A DNA stretch of 64,000 nucleotides from Chlorella sorokiniana (Eukaryota; Chlorophyta; Trebouxiophyceae; Chlorellales; Chlorellaceae), in contig CP084618.1 of assembly GCA_025917655.1 (NCBI GenBank), positions 310,001-374,000 on the forward strand, read 5' to 3'. Under the pieces are notes generated by a model. It was not told the origin of the DNA and did no database searches. It worked only from the letters and a program-made list of their open reading frames with translations. Of the stretch, positions 1 to 10,350 are shown piece by piece (the stretch's first letter is position 1; every line of letters begins with the position of its first letter). The translations under genes were made by a program, and so were the position numbers.

Positions 1-1000
<1,000 letters not shown>

Positions 1001-1060
1001 TTTGACTCGAAGCAAGATCCTGCACACAAACCACACAGTTGCTTCAAATTATTGTTGAGC

Positions 1061-1065
1061 TGTAA
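1061..1065 (+). other. Polyadenylation signal TGTAA of the kinase gene
   Basis: TGTAA lies 61 bases after the kinase stop codon. This pentamer is the canonical polyadenylation signal in green algae. It marks the likely end of the host transcription unit, and the repeats begin about 180 bases further on. I see no gene in 1066-1246. Confidence 0.6.
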
Positions 1066-1168
1066 CGCATGCCATCAAACTAGGCGGCCTTGCTTGGTGC
1101 TTAGCCTCCGGAAGATCGGCGGTGCGCTGCGCGCTGTGCCCCACCTGACTTGGTGAAACTTCCTTTGC

Positions 1169-1237
1169 TTTTTCTGGTGTGTGTGTGGGTGTGTGTGGGA
1201 GGGGGCGCGCGGCAGGGGGGGGAAGGGGGCGGGCGGG
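1169..1237. repeat. GT- and G-rich low-complexity tract
   Basis: A (GT)n-like stretch (about 1178-1198) is followed by G runs and GGGC repeats. It separates the kinase 3' flank from the first LINE-B piece. I see no gene or telomere-type repeat in it. Confidence 0.6.
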
Positions 1238-1246
1238 CGGCGCTCA

Positions 1247-1350
1247 TGTTATGTTATGTTATGTTATGTTACACTGGTTTAACGACTGCCTTCGGGACAA
1301 TCACTGTCCCTCGCAGACGGGGCATAGGGCCCATGCAACTCAGACGCAAA
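1247..1350 (-). mobile_element. LINE-B, very short 3' stub
   Basis: About 104 bases of the LINE-B 3' terminus in antisense orientation. It has a (TTATG)n tract on the plus strand (the element's AACAT-type tail), then the 3' hairpin segment with GGGACA facing TGTCCC, ending near the ACTCAGACGC motif. A second LINE-B tail follows directly, so two insertions lie head to tail. Confidence 0.75.
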
Positions 1351-2096
1351 GTGTTGTGTTATGTTACACTGGTTTAACGTCCGCCTTCGGGACAATCACT
1401 GTCCCTCGCAGACGGGGCATAGGCCCATGCAACTCAGACGCAAACGGGCCCATCCCTGTTGCAGCCTGAGGCAGCAGACAGGAATGGGCAGGCCCTCAAA
1501 ACCGGGAACTCATCAGGCCAGCAGCGCACGGGAGTCAAAGCCCGGGCCCGCGCACCCCCATCGCGCCGAGGTGAAGATGCAAGATGCGGCAAGCACACGG
1601 GATGGCAAGCAAGCATGCACGCAAAGCATGATGACAAGGATGCAGAGCAAGGAAAAACTGTGAAAGAGTCAGAAAAGGCAAGGAAGAATCCAACGCAAGC
1701 CGGGCACGGGCTGGCGGGGGCCGCGAGAACGGCGACGTTGGCCCACTCAAGCCGGGGTCGCCTCGCGCTGGGGCTGGGGCTCGACTCGCGCCGCGGGTGT
1801 CGTCTCCAGCCAACGATAGACGGTAGCAGTGGTGCACAAAGCTAGCCACCGCCACCGAATCCTGCGCAAGGAACTGTGCCAAGGTTCCCCGCCCCGCCAA
1901 CGGACCGCAAGGCGGACCCCGACCGACCCCAAAAAGGGACTCATGTAATCGGCACGCAAGCGGGCATACTTTGGGCAGTCAAGCACCATGTGATGCTCGT
2001 CCTCCACAAAGACCCAACGGGCGGTGGGGGCAAATCCGGCCGGGCCTGTCCAACCCCTCACGCCTCCCGGTCTCCACCCGCAACCAATGACAACAC
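1351..2096 (-). mobile_element. LINE-B 3' fragment (end of ORF2 plus 3' UTR)
   Basis: The same sequence as the LINE-B module of the satellite array, but free-standing. On the minus strand it carries the end of ORF2 with VEDEHHMVLDCPKYARLRADY, a C-x2-C...H-x4-C type zinc motif found at the C-terminus of many LINE reverse transcriptases. The 3' UTR hairpin and pentanucleotide tail follow. It is 5'-truncated, and a LINE-A fragment abuts it at about 2097. Confidence 0.75.
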
Positions 2097-2904
2097 CGGC
2101 GATGGTGGCAAGTGCGTATGTAGTGGCGCGGGGGTGATGGGCGTTCGCGACCGTGTGTGGCAACGTGCCGGCGGGGTCCGCCGCCCCCCCGCCCGGCTTG
2201 CCTTGCGGCACCCGCGCCGTCGGTCCTAGCGGGCCGGTAGGCACACCTGCGGAGCGCGTACATGCCCTTCTTTGTCGGTAGTCGTGTGCCCGCCAGCCCT
2301 CGGCTTGCCCCGTCCTTGCTCTTTGCATCCATTGGTTGACGGTTCCCCGGCGCCCGGCTCTGCGTTGACTTGTCCCTGTTCCCATGGCTCCCTCCAAAGA
2401 CGCTTCCACACTCGATTTCCTCGCCCCTTTCTAAATGGCTTGCACCTTCCCTTTCCATGGCTCCCCTCCTTTTCTTTTCCCGCCCCCTCCTGGACGCCCC
2501 CTTCTCCCTGTCCCCGATCGCCCCCTTTTTTTTTTTGTCTTGGCCTGGTTGCCTTTGCGTCTCTTCCGTGGTGGGTTGCTCCATCCTCGCCTCGGGTCTT
2601 TCAGTTCTTTGCCTTGCCCTGTTGTGCCGCCTTTTCGCCCCAGTCTGGCGGTTGCCGGGATCTCGCGTTTCATCTGCCTTTACAGCGACATACCAAACAC
2701 ACACACACACAAAAAAAAAGAAAAAAACTGCATACCACCCCGTGATTGCATGCCCCATCTTCTTTGTCACATGCGCGTTCGCGCTCTTTGTTTGGCTGCC
2801 TCATCGGTCATGATGCTTCGTGGCTTCGGCCTACCTACGCTTCTTGAGATCCCCCACGTCTCAAGTGTAAGAGCACCCCCTCAAAAAAAAAAAAAAAAAA
2901 AAAA
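2097..2904 (+). mobile_element. LINE-A, 5'-truncated 3' end with poly-A
   Basis: The 3' UTR of LINE-A in sense orientation. It ends with the hairpin CTTGAGA...TCTCAAG, then TGTAAGAGCACCCC and an A tract (about 2884-2904). The same 3' end recurs at 42200, 46500, 53360 and 55410, and in reverse at 4417. A CACACACAC plus A-rich microsatellite (about 2696-2728) is an internal 3' UTR feature that varies between copies. No coding sequence is retained. Confidence 0.85.
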
Positions 2905-3590
2905 GGGACGGTGCGCGAGAGCGATGGCGGTGTGTGGCGCCGCGAGTGGTTGGCCGATTGTTGTGTGCATGGGGCAGAGCTGGTGGGACGCCATCCAAGC
3001 CCACCTGCTCGTGGTCTGTGGTGCAAAGCCGGTCACGAATCATGGCAAGGGAGCAACGCGACGGTGCGCGAGAGCGATGGCGGTGCGTGGCGCCGCGAGT
3101 GGTTGGCCGATTGTTGTGTGCATGGGGCAGAGCTGGTGGGATGCCATCCAAGCCCACCTGCTCGTGGTCTGTGGTGCAAAGCCGGTCATGAATCATGGCA
3201 AGGGAGCAACGCGACGGTGCGCGAGAGCGATGGCGGTGCGTGGCGCTGCGAGTGGTTGGCCGATTGTTGTGTGCATGGGGCAGAGCTGGTGGGATGCCAT
3301 CCAAGCCCACCTGCTCGTGGTCTGTGGTGCAAAGCCGGTCATGAATCATGGCAAGGGAGCAACGCCACGGTGCGCGAGAGCGATGGCGATGTGTGGCGCC
3401 GCGAGTGGTTGGCCGATTGTTGTGTGCATGGGGCAGAGCTGGTCGGACGCCATCCAAGCCCACCTGCTCGTGGTCCGTGGTGCAAAGCCGGTCATGAATC
3501 ATGGCAAGGGAGCAACGCCACGGTGCGCGAGAGCGATGGCGGTGCGTGGCGCTGCGAGTGGTTGGCCGATTGTTGTGTGCATGGGGCGAG
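2905..3590 (+). repeat. 153-bp minisatellite array, about 4.5 copies
   Basis: Tandem 153-bp repeats, each containing GAGTGGTTGGCCGATTG and CATCCAAGCCCACCTGC. This block has no LINE-B module. One repeat (about 3380-3404) reads GGCGATGTGTGGCGCC without interruption, which is the exact target site into which LINE-B is inserted in the main array. Because 153 is a multiple of three, several frames stay open, but I see no sign that any is a gene. Confidence 0.9.
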
Positions 3591-4415
3591 CTCCACGCCC
3601 GCAGCTCTCCCCGCCTCCGCTCGCCCTGGTGGAGCCTCACCTGCGGCTCTCCCCCTGCGGGGCCGCTGCTGAGTATGGAGCGTGAAGGCGGGGCAGCCCC
3701 TTCGGGCGGCGGGGCAGCAATGGCACGGGCCGCACCACGCGCGGGCGTCGGTTAACTCTCCGCCCTGCCCTTTTCTGGCTGGGGCCCTCCTCTTCTTTGC
3801 GGGCGCTTTCCCACGGTCTCAGCGGCCTTCTTGTTATTTTTATACTCGACCGTCTTTGCTTCCACTCCCTTTTGGGCCATGCGCGATGCCCGACTTGTTC
3901 ATCTTTACATGTGCGCGGGGGCTCCTTCCATTCCGCGGGCGGCGGCGGTTGGCGGCGGGCGGCGCGGGCGGCGATGGTGGCAAGTGCGTATGTAGTGGCG
4001 CGGGGGTGATGGGCGTTCGCGACCGTGTGTGGCAACGTGCCGGCGGGGGTCCGCCGCCCCCGCCCGGCTTGCCTTGCGGCACCCGCGCCGCCGGTCCTAG
4101 CGGGCCGGTAGGCACACCTGCGGAGCGCGTACATGCCCTTCTTTGTCGGTAGTCGTGTGCCCGCCAGCCCTCGGCTTGCCCCGTCCTTGCTCTTTGCATC
4201 CATTGGTTGACGGTTCCCCGGCGCCCGGCTCTGCGTTGACTTGTCCCCTGTTCCCATGGCTCCCTCCAAAGACGCTTCCACACTCGATTTCCTCGCCCCT
4301 TTCTAAATGGCTTGCACCTTCCCTTTCCATGGCTCCCCTCCTTTTCTTTTCCCGCCCCCTCCCGGACGCCCCCTTCTCCCTGTCCCAGTACGCCCCCTTT
4401 TTTTTGTCTTGGCCT

Positions 4416-4416
<1 letters not shown>
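3591..4416 (+). mobile_element. LINE-A fragment, sense, truncated at both ends
   Basis: Matches the last part of LINE-A ORF2 and the start of its 3' UTR (compare 41185-42020). The ORF2 stop GTTAACTCTCCGCCC and the TATACTCGACCG segment are recognisable. It breaks off at TCTTGGCCTG and meets the poly-T start of an inverted LINE-A at 4417. Confidence 0.8.
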
Positions 4417-4453
<37 letters not shown>

Positions 4454-7044
4454 GGTGCTCTTACACTTGAGACGTGGGGGATCTCAAGAAGCGTAGGTAG
4501 GCCGAAGCCACGAAGTATCATGACCGATGAGGCAGCAAAAAAGCGGCGCTGAACGCGCATGTGACAAAGAAGATGGGGCATGCAGTCACGGGGTGGTACG
4601 CAGATTTTTTTCTTTTTGTTTTGTGTGTGTATGTGTAATCGGTATGTCGCTGTGAAAGCAGATGAAACGCGAGATCCCGGCAACCGCCAGACTGGGGCAG
4701 GCAGCGGCACAACGGGGCAAGGCAAAGAACTGAAAGACCCGAGGCGAGGATGGAGCAACCCACCACGGAAGAGACGCAAAGGCAACCAGGCCAAGACAAA
4801 AAAAAGGGGGGCGATTGGGACGGGGAGAAGGGGGCGTCCGGGAGGGGGCAGGCTAAGAAAAGGAGGGGAGCCATGGAAAGGGAAGGTGCAAGCCACTCAG
4901 AAAGGGGCGAGGAAATCGAGTGTGGAAGCGTCTTTGGAGGGAGCCATGGGAACAGGGACAAGTCAACGCAGAGCCGAGCGCCGGGGAACCGTCAGCCAAT
5001 GGATGCAAAGAGCAAGGACGGGGCAAGCCGAGGGCCGGCGGGCACACGACTACCGACAAGAAGGGCATGTACGCGCTCCGCGCAGCGTGCTGCCGGCCCG
5101 CTAGGACCGGCGGCGCGGGTGCCGCAAGGCAAGCCGGGCGGGGGGCGGCGGACCCCGCCGGCACGTTGCCACACACGGTGGCGAACGCCCATCACCCGCC
5201 GCGCCACTACACACGCACTTGCCGCCATCGCCGCTGCCGCCGCCGGCCGCCCAACCGCCGCCGCCCGCAAGAATGGAAGGAGCCCCGGCAGCGCGCATGT
5301 AAAGATGAACAGAGGTCAAGCTGTATCGCATGGCCCAAAAGGGAGTGGAAGCAGCACGGTCGAGTATAAAAATAACAAGAAGGCCGCCGAGGCCGTGGGA
5401 AAGCGCCCGCAAAGAAGAGGAGGGCCTGGCCCGAGAAAAGGGCGGGGCGGAGAGTTAACCGACGCCCGCGCGTGGTGCGGCCCGTGCCATTGCCGCCCGC
5501 CGCTTGAAGGGGCCGCCCGCCTTCACGCTCCATACTCGGCGGCCGGCCCGCAGAGGGAGAGCCGCAGGTGAGGCTCCACCGGGCGAGCGGAGCGGGGGAG
5601 AGCTGCGGGCGTGGAGGGGGCAAGGGACCAAGGCGGGACGCGGGGCAATTGCAGGCACCCGAGACGCGAAGGGCCCTCCACCGGTGCGGCCACCGGGTGG
5701 GCACAGTGAAGCGCAACCGCATAGCACCCGCCTCCACAACACAAAGCGCGCCCCGTGGGTCCACCGCGCTTTGAAGCGGCCCATACGGAGGGAGGTGTCG
5801 CGGCCACGGAACCACTCAAGATAGGTGCCATCCGGCCGGCGCATGTTGTGCGTGGCCCGCGCCCGCCCCGCTTGATGGCGGCCCAAGACCGCCGCTACCG
5901 TGGCACCGCACACGCCGGCCGGCGAGATGGGGCTGGCCCGCAAGAGTTCGCCGGCCGCGCATCCGCCACACAGCGTAGAGGTAAGCGGTGCGTAGGTGTG
6001 CCCATACGTGGCGAAGACGGGCGGGTGGGGCCCAAGTGGCATGCTCATCCGCAAGAAAGACACGGGGACGAGAGGGGAGGAGGGCGCACACCCGAGACGG
6101 CCGCAAAGACACGACAGGACCCACTCGGCGGCAGCGGCCACGGCGGGGCGAGCAAGAATGCATGGGTCAGCCCATCAAGGGGCGGATCCGCTCGCCGCCG
6201 CACAATCACCGTGCCGGGCACAACGCATCTGCCGCCGGCACGACCCGAATGTGGCAAAGGAAGGCGCCCACATACAGGCACCCATGCAAAGACGCGGTAT
6301 GCCACGGTGTGCGCTCACGGGGCGGGTCGCCTCGCGCAGCGGCGCCATACACCGCGCACCGCGGCGCGCTCCGCTTGGGCGGCCTCATTGAGGCCCGCCG
6401 CGCCGCCGCCGCATCCACCGTGTCGTCCCTCAAAGGCCAAGCCGGGTGGTGGGGCCGGCGTGGGTGAAGCCGCCGCAATCGCTCTTCCTCGCATCTTTGC
6501 CCGGCTGCGCCACCCGTTCAAAGACGGCAGGCGGCGCCGCCTGGCCCGGGCGCCGACACGGCGGGAGATCCACCTCCCACTCTCGCCGCCCGCCGGCGAG
6601 ACATGACCCGCTCGTGAAGCCGCGTGTCGTAGGAGGAGGCCCGGCGTAGCTCCAACGCTTGCAAGCCCGTGGCGGCGGCAGACGGGCCTGGCTCATCCGC
6701 AGGCCGCCGCCACAGGCCGGGCCGCAGCCCGCCGAAGGAAGGTATCGCGGGCCGCAGCTATTTTGCCGGGCTGCCAGGTGGATGCGCCGCCGTGTGGTCG
6801 CCCTTAACGGTGAACCCCAAGAGGTCCACGCCGCCAAAGCCCCACACGGTGGGGTCCACGAAGACGGAATCCCACGCGCCGAGCGGCATGGGGCGGCCGC
6901 CCCCACCACGCAGCCGGGGCGCCATACGGTGCCGGCCCGGGAGGGCCGGGCGCCGCCGAGAGGGGGCGCAGCCGCCATCACCCCGGACAGCGTAGTGCAC
7001 GGGGCCGGGCAGCCCCGGCAACCGCCGGCGCACCCACTCGGCCG

Positions 7045-7396
7045 TGTTGGAATACGATCAACGTCCCTATATGGCACCACAAATGGGCACATACTAATTA
7101 ACCTCCGGGTTGGCGCTTTTAACAGGTTATGGGCCCCAATGCGCTAGATGGGCGCTTGTCACATACACCCGCAGATCGTGGGTTCGATTCCCATCACGGG
7201 ACATCCAGGTTTCCGGCCTGTGTAAAACGTTTCTCCACTCGGAAGCGGGGGAGCAGCCCCGCCTTCACGAACGTGGTTAGGTACGAAGCGAGCATACGGA
7301 ACGTTGCTCGGGGGAGTGTTGGAATACGATCAACGTCCCTATATGGCACCACAAATGGGCACATACTAATTAACCTCCGGGTTGGCGCTTTTAACA
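7045..7396 (+). mobile_element. TRIM-type miniature LTR retroelement (copy 1), with tRNA-like core
   Basis: It has two matching 80-bp terminal repeats (7045-7124 and 7317-7396) that begin TGTTGG and end AACA, flanked by a perfect 5-bp duplication GGCCG (7040-7044, 7397-7401). The internal 192 bases hold a primer-binding site GGTTATGGGCCCCA directly after the left LTR and a purine tract GGGGGAG just before the right LTR. There is no protein-coding capacity, so it must depend on another element. It is inserted in the antisense LINE-A. A second copy lies at 44651-45001 on the other strand. Structurally it looks whole. Confidence 0.9.
7137..7200 (+). other. tRNA-like segment inside the TRIM
   Basis: It contains a D-arm-like hairpin GCGC-TAGATGG-GCGC that resembles box A, and a T-arm GTGGG-TTCGATT-CCCAT with a perfect box B core GGTTCGATTCC. 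The 3' side reads CACGGGACA. The 5' acceptor strand expected for a tRNA is absent: the primer-binding site occupies its place. The anticodon arm is poorly paired here and better paired in copy 2. It looks like a tRNA-derived RNA domain or pol III promoter, not a working tRNA gene. Confidence 0.6.
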
Positions 7397-7881
7397 GGCC
7401 GCCCCGTCGCGGCAAAGCCGCCACCCCGCCGGCGGCGGCTGGTCCGCCACCGCACGCCGGGAGGCGTGCACGCAGCCCCAAGCAATATGCAAGGCCAGAG
7501 TGGGCCCCGCGAGCATCGCATCCCGCAAGCGGCCCACCGTATAGATGCCAGCTGCGGCCGGCGGCTCCCACGCCGGGGCGACGGGGTCGATCACGGCGCC
7601 ATCAGGCCCGCGGACCTGGCGGTTGTGGAAGAGGCGCTCCGCCGGGACTTGGTGGTGTGAGAGCCGCGGTGGGGGAGGAGGCGGTGTGGAAGCGTTCTTT
7701 GGAAGCCGCTCAAATAAGCCGCTAGACGGGGTGGGAGGAGGCGTGTAGTGACTGCGGCCCGCTAACAAAGAACGGCGGGCCCAAGGGAAGGGACGGCATC
7801 CACCGGGCGCGCCGCAACAAGGAGCTTCCAAGCATGACGGCTCGGGCTGCGAAGGCGGGCGGTGACCTTGGCACGCAAGCA

Positions 7882-7973
7882 ATCTTGCGTCCGAGCCGCA
7901 TGGGCCTTATGCCCCGTCTGCGAGGGACGTGATTGTCCCGAAGGCGGACGTTAAACACGTGTAACATAACATA
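7882..7973 (+). mobile_element. LINE-B 3' stub inserted in LINE-A
   Basis: About 90 bases of the LINE-B 3' end in sense orientation (CCGTCTGCGAGGGAC ... GTAACATAACAT). It interrupts the antisense LINE-A, whose sequence resumes at AATCGGCATGCACG. The short AATC on both sides is a likely target duplication. Confidence 0.7.
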
Positions 7974-8172
7974 ATCGGCATGCACGTCGGGGGCAACCAA
8001 GTTAATGCCCCCTCCAACCACGGCAAGGCGGCGGTGTGGCGGGGCTGGGTGGCTAACGGCAAGACCGCGCGGGACATCGAGAGGGTGACATGCCACCCAC
8101 AAAAGAGAAAATGACGCTAACAATGCGGCGCCACATGGCGGCGGCGGGCGCACAAAGGTGGCGTGATACAAG

Positions 8173-8895
8173 GTGGTGTTTGACTGCTCGAAGTATGCCC
8201 GCTGCGAGCCCATTACGCCACATGGCGGGCGGCGGGCGCACAAAGGTGGCGTGATACAAGGTGGTGTTTGACTGCTCGAAGTATGCCCGCTGCGAGCCGA
8301 TTACGGCGAGTCCCTTTTTGGGGTCGGGTCGGGTCCGCCCAGCGGTCCGTTGGCGGGCAGGGAACCTTGGCACGGTTCCTTGCGCAGATCCGGTGGCGGT
8401 GGCTAGCTTTGTGCACCATTGCTACCGTCTGTCGTTAGCCGGAGACGGCACCACGGCAACGATTCTCGAGCCCCAGCCCCACCGCGAGGCGGCCCCGGCT
8501 TGAGTGGGCCCACGTCGCCGTTCTCGCGGCCCCTACCAGCCCGTGCCCGGCTTGCGTTGGATTCTTCCTTGCCTTTTCGACTCTTTCACAGTTTTTCCTT
8601 GCTCGCATCCTTGTCATCATGCTTTGCGTGCATGCTTGCTTGCCATCCCGTGTGCTTGCTTTGCATCTTGCATCTTCACCTCGGCGCGATGGGGTGCGCG
8701 GGCCCGGGCTTTGACTCCCGTGCGCCGCCGGCCTGATGAGTTCCCGGTTTCGAGGGCCGGCCCGTTCTCGTCCGTCGCCTTCGGCTGCGGCCAGGGGTGG
8801 GCCCGTTTGCGTCCGAGTTGCATGGGCCCTATGCCCCGTCTGCGAGGGACAAAGTGATTGTCCCGAAGGCGACGTTAAACACGTGTAACATAACA
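8173..8895 (+). mobile_element. LINE-B 3' end inserted in LINE-A, with local 87-bp duplication
   Basis: Sense-oriented LINE-B starting at TGGTGTTTGACTGC and ending with the tail GTAACATAACATAAC. The left junction is duplicated: 8130-8216 and 8217-8303 are near-identical 87-bp units, each with LINE-A flank plus the first bases of LINE-B. The remainder (8259-8895) carries the zinc-motif end of ORF2 (FDCSKYARCEP) and the 3' UTR hairpin. Confidence 0.7.
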
Positions 8896-9548
8896 TAACC
8901 ACCATGGCCGCCAAAGACTGCTTGGCCACGTGGGCCCTCCCAGCCCGGGACGGCTCGTGCCGCGCCCAACGCTCGGCAACCTCCCTCGGCCTTACCACGA
9001 GAACTTGGAAGGTTGCTGTGTGGCCACACAGGCGTCAAGGCCCAGGTGAATGCCGAGGTGGCGGATGGACTCGACGGCGAAGGGAAGGAAGCGCACGCGG
9101 TGACGCCACACAAGCGCGTTGCGGGGGTCGATGGTGGACTGATCGCCAAACAAGATGCCCTTGCACTTGCGCAGGTTGAGCCTGGCCTGGGTGGCTGCGC
9201 AAAAAGTCGGCCACAGCCCCCGCCAGTGGCGGCGTGCGCGTCACGCGGGGCCAAGACATGGATGGTGATATCATCTGCATGTTGGTGGGAGATTGGAGCG
9301 GGGAGCCCCGGGCAGCGGCAGGGGCCTGCAAACGCCCCGCTCGCTGCGCACGGCGCAAGGAAGCTGCGAGGGGTTGTGCGGCAATGAGATACAACAAAAC
9401 GCTAAGGGGCTGCCCTGTTGCACACTGCGTGCTAGTGGGAAGGCTGGGGTGTAATAGCCGTTCGGGGACACCATGGCAGTGCACCCGGACAGCATCAGCT
9501 GCACCCAACGCACAGCAAGCTGCGGGAAGCGCATGCGGCGCATGACTT

Positions 9549-10350
9549 AAAAAAAAAAGGGACGGTGCGCGAGAGCGATGGCGGTGTGTGGCGCTGCGAG
9601 TGGTTGGCCGATTGTTGTGTGCATGGGGCAGAGCTGGTGGGACGCCATCCAAGCCCACCTGCTCGTGGTCTGTGGTGCAAAGCCGGTCACGAATCATGGC
9701 AAGGAGCAACGCGACGGTGCGCGAGAGCGATGGCGGTGCGTGGCGCTGCGAGTGGTTGGCCGATTGTTGTGTGCATGGGGCAGAGCTGGTGGGACGCCAT
9801 CCAAGCCCACCTGCTCGTGGTCTGTGGTGCAAAGCCGGTCACGAATCATGGCAAGGGAGCAACGCGACGGTGCGCGAGAGCGATGGCGGTGCGTGGCGCT
9901 GCGAGTGGTTGGCCGATTGTTGTGTGCATGGGGCAGAGCTGGTGGGACGCCATCCAAGCCCACCTGCTCGTGGTCTGTGGTGCAAAGCCGGTCATGAATC
10001 ATGGCAAGGGAGCAACGCGACGGTGCGCGAGAGCGATGGCGGTGCGTGGCGCTGCGAGTGGTTGGCCGATTGTTGTGTGCATGGGGCAGAGCTGGTGGGA
10101 TGCCATCCAAGCCCACCTGCTCGTGGTCTGTGGTGCAAAGCCGGTCATGAATCATGGCAAGGGAGCAACGCGATGGTGCGCGAGAGCGATGGCGGTGCGT
10201 GGCGCTGCGAGTGGTTGGCCGATTGTTGTGTGCATGGGGCAGAGCTGGTCGGATGCCATCCAAGCCCACCTGCTCGTGGTCTGTGGTGCAAAGCCGGTCG
10301 CGAATCATGGCAAGGGAGCAACGCCACGGTGCGCGAGAGCGATGGCGATG
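9549..10350 (+). repeat. 153-bp minisatellite array, about 5 copies (left edge of main satellite)
   Basis: It begins with an A tract and GGGACGGTGCGCGAGAGCG, the same junction as at 2884-2912, and runs to GGCGATG where the first LINE-B module begins. Copies differ mostly by changes between CG and TG or CA. Confidence 0.9.

Larger units (their letters stand above)
4417..9548 (-). mobile_element. LINE-A, antisense, 5'-truncated and carrying nested insertions
   Basis: It starts with poly-T (4417-4448) followed by the reverse complement of the LINE-A 3' end, then runs backwards through the 3' UTR and ORF2. It ends inside the reverse transcriptase domain at the MRRMRFP region (about 9520-9548). 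Three elements sit inside it: a TRIM (7045-7396) and two LINE-B 3' ends (about 7882-7973, and about 8173-8216 with 8259-8895). ORF2 is broken many times. Relative to the copy at 35895-42232, most differences lie at CAG/CTG positions. Confidence 0.85.

Noticed and set aside
1169-1237. G-rich tract as a promoter or G-quadruplex element
   Set aside because: It lies downstream of the kinase polyadenylation signal and beside LINE debris; nothing in the sequence ties it to a gene start.
7129-7205. A functional tRNA gene
   Set aside because: Box A and box B are present, but the 5' acceptor strand does not pair with the 3' side and the segment lies between two LTRs; it is treated as part of the TRIM.
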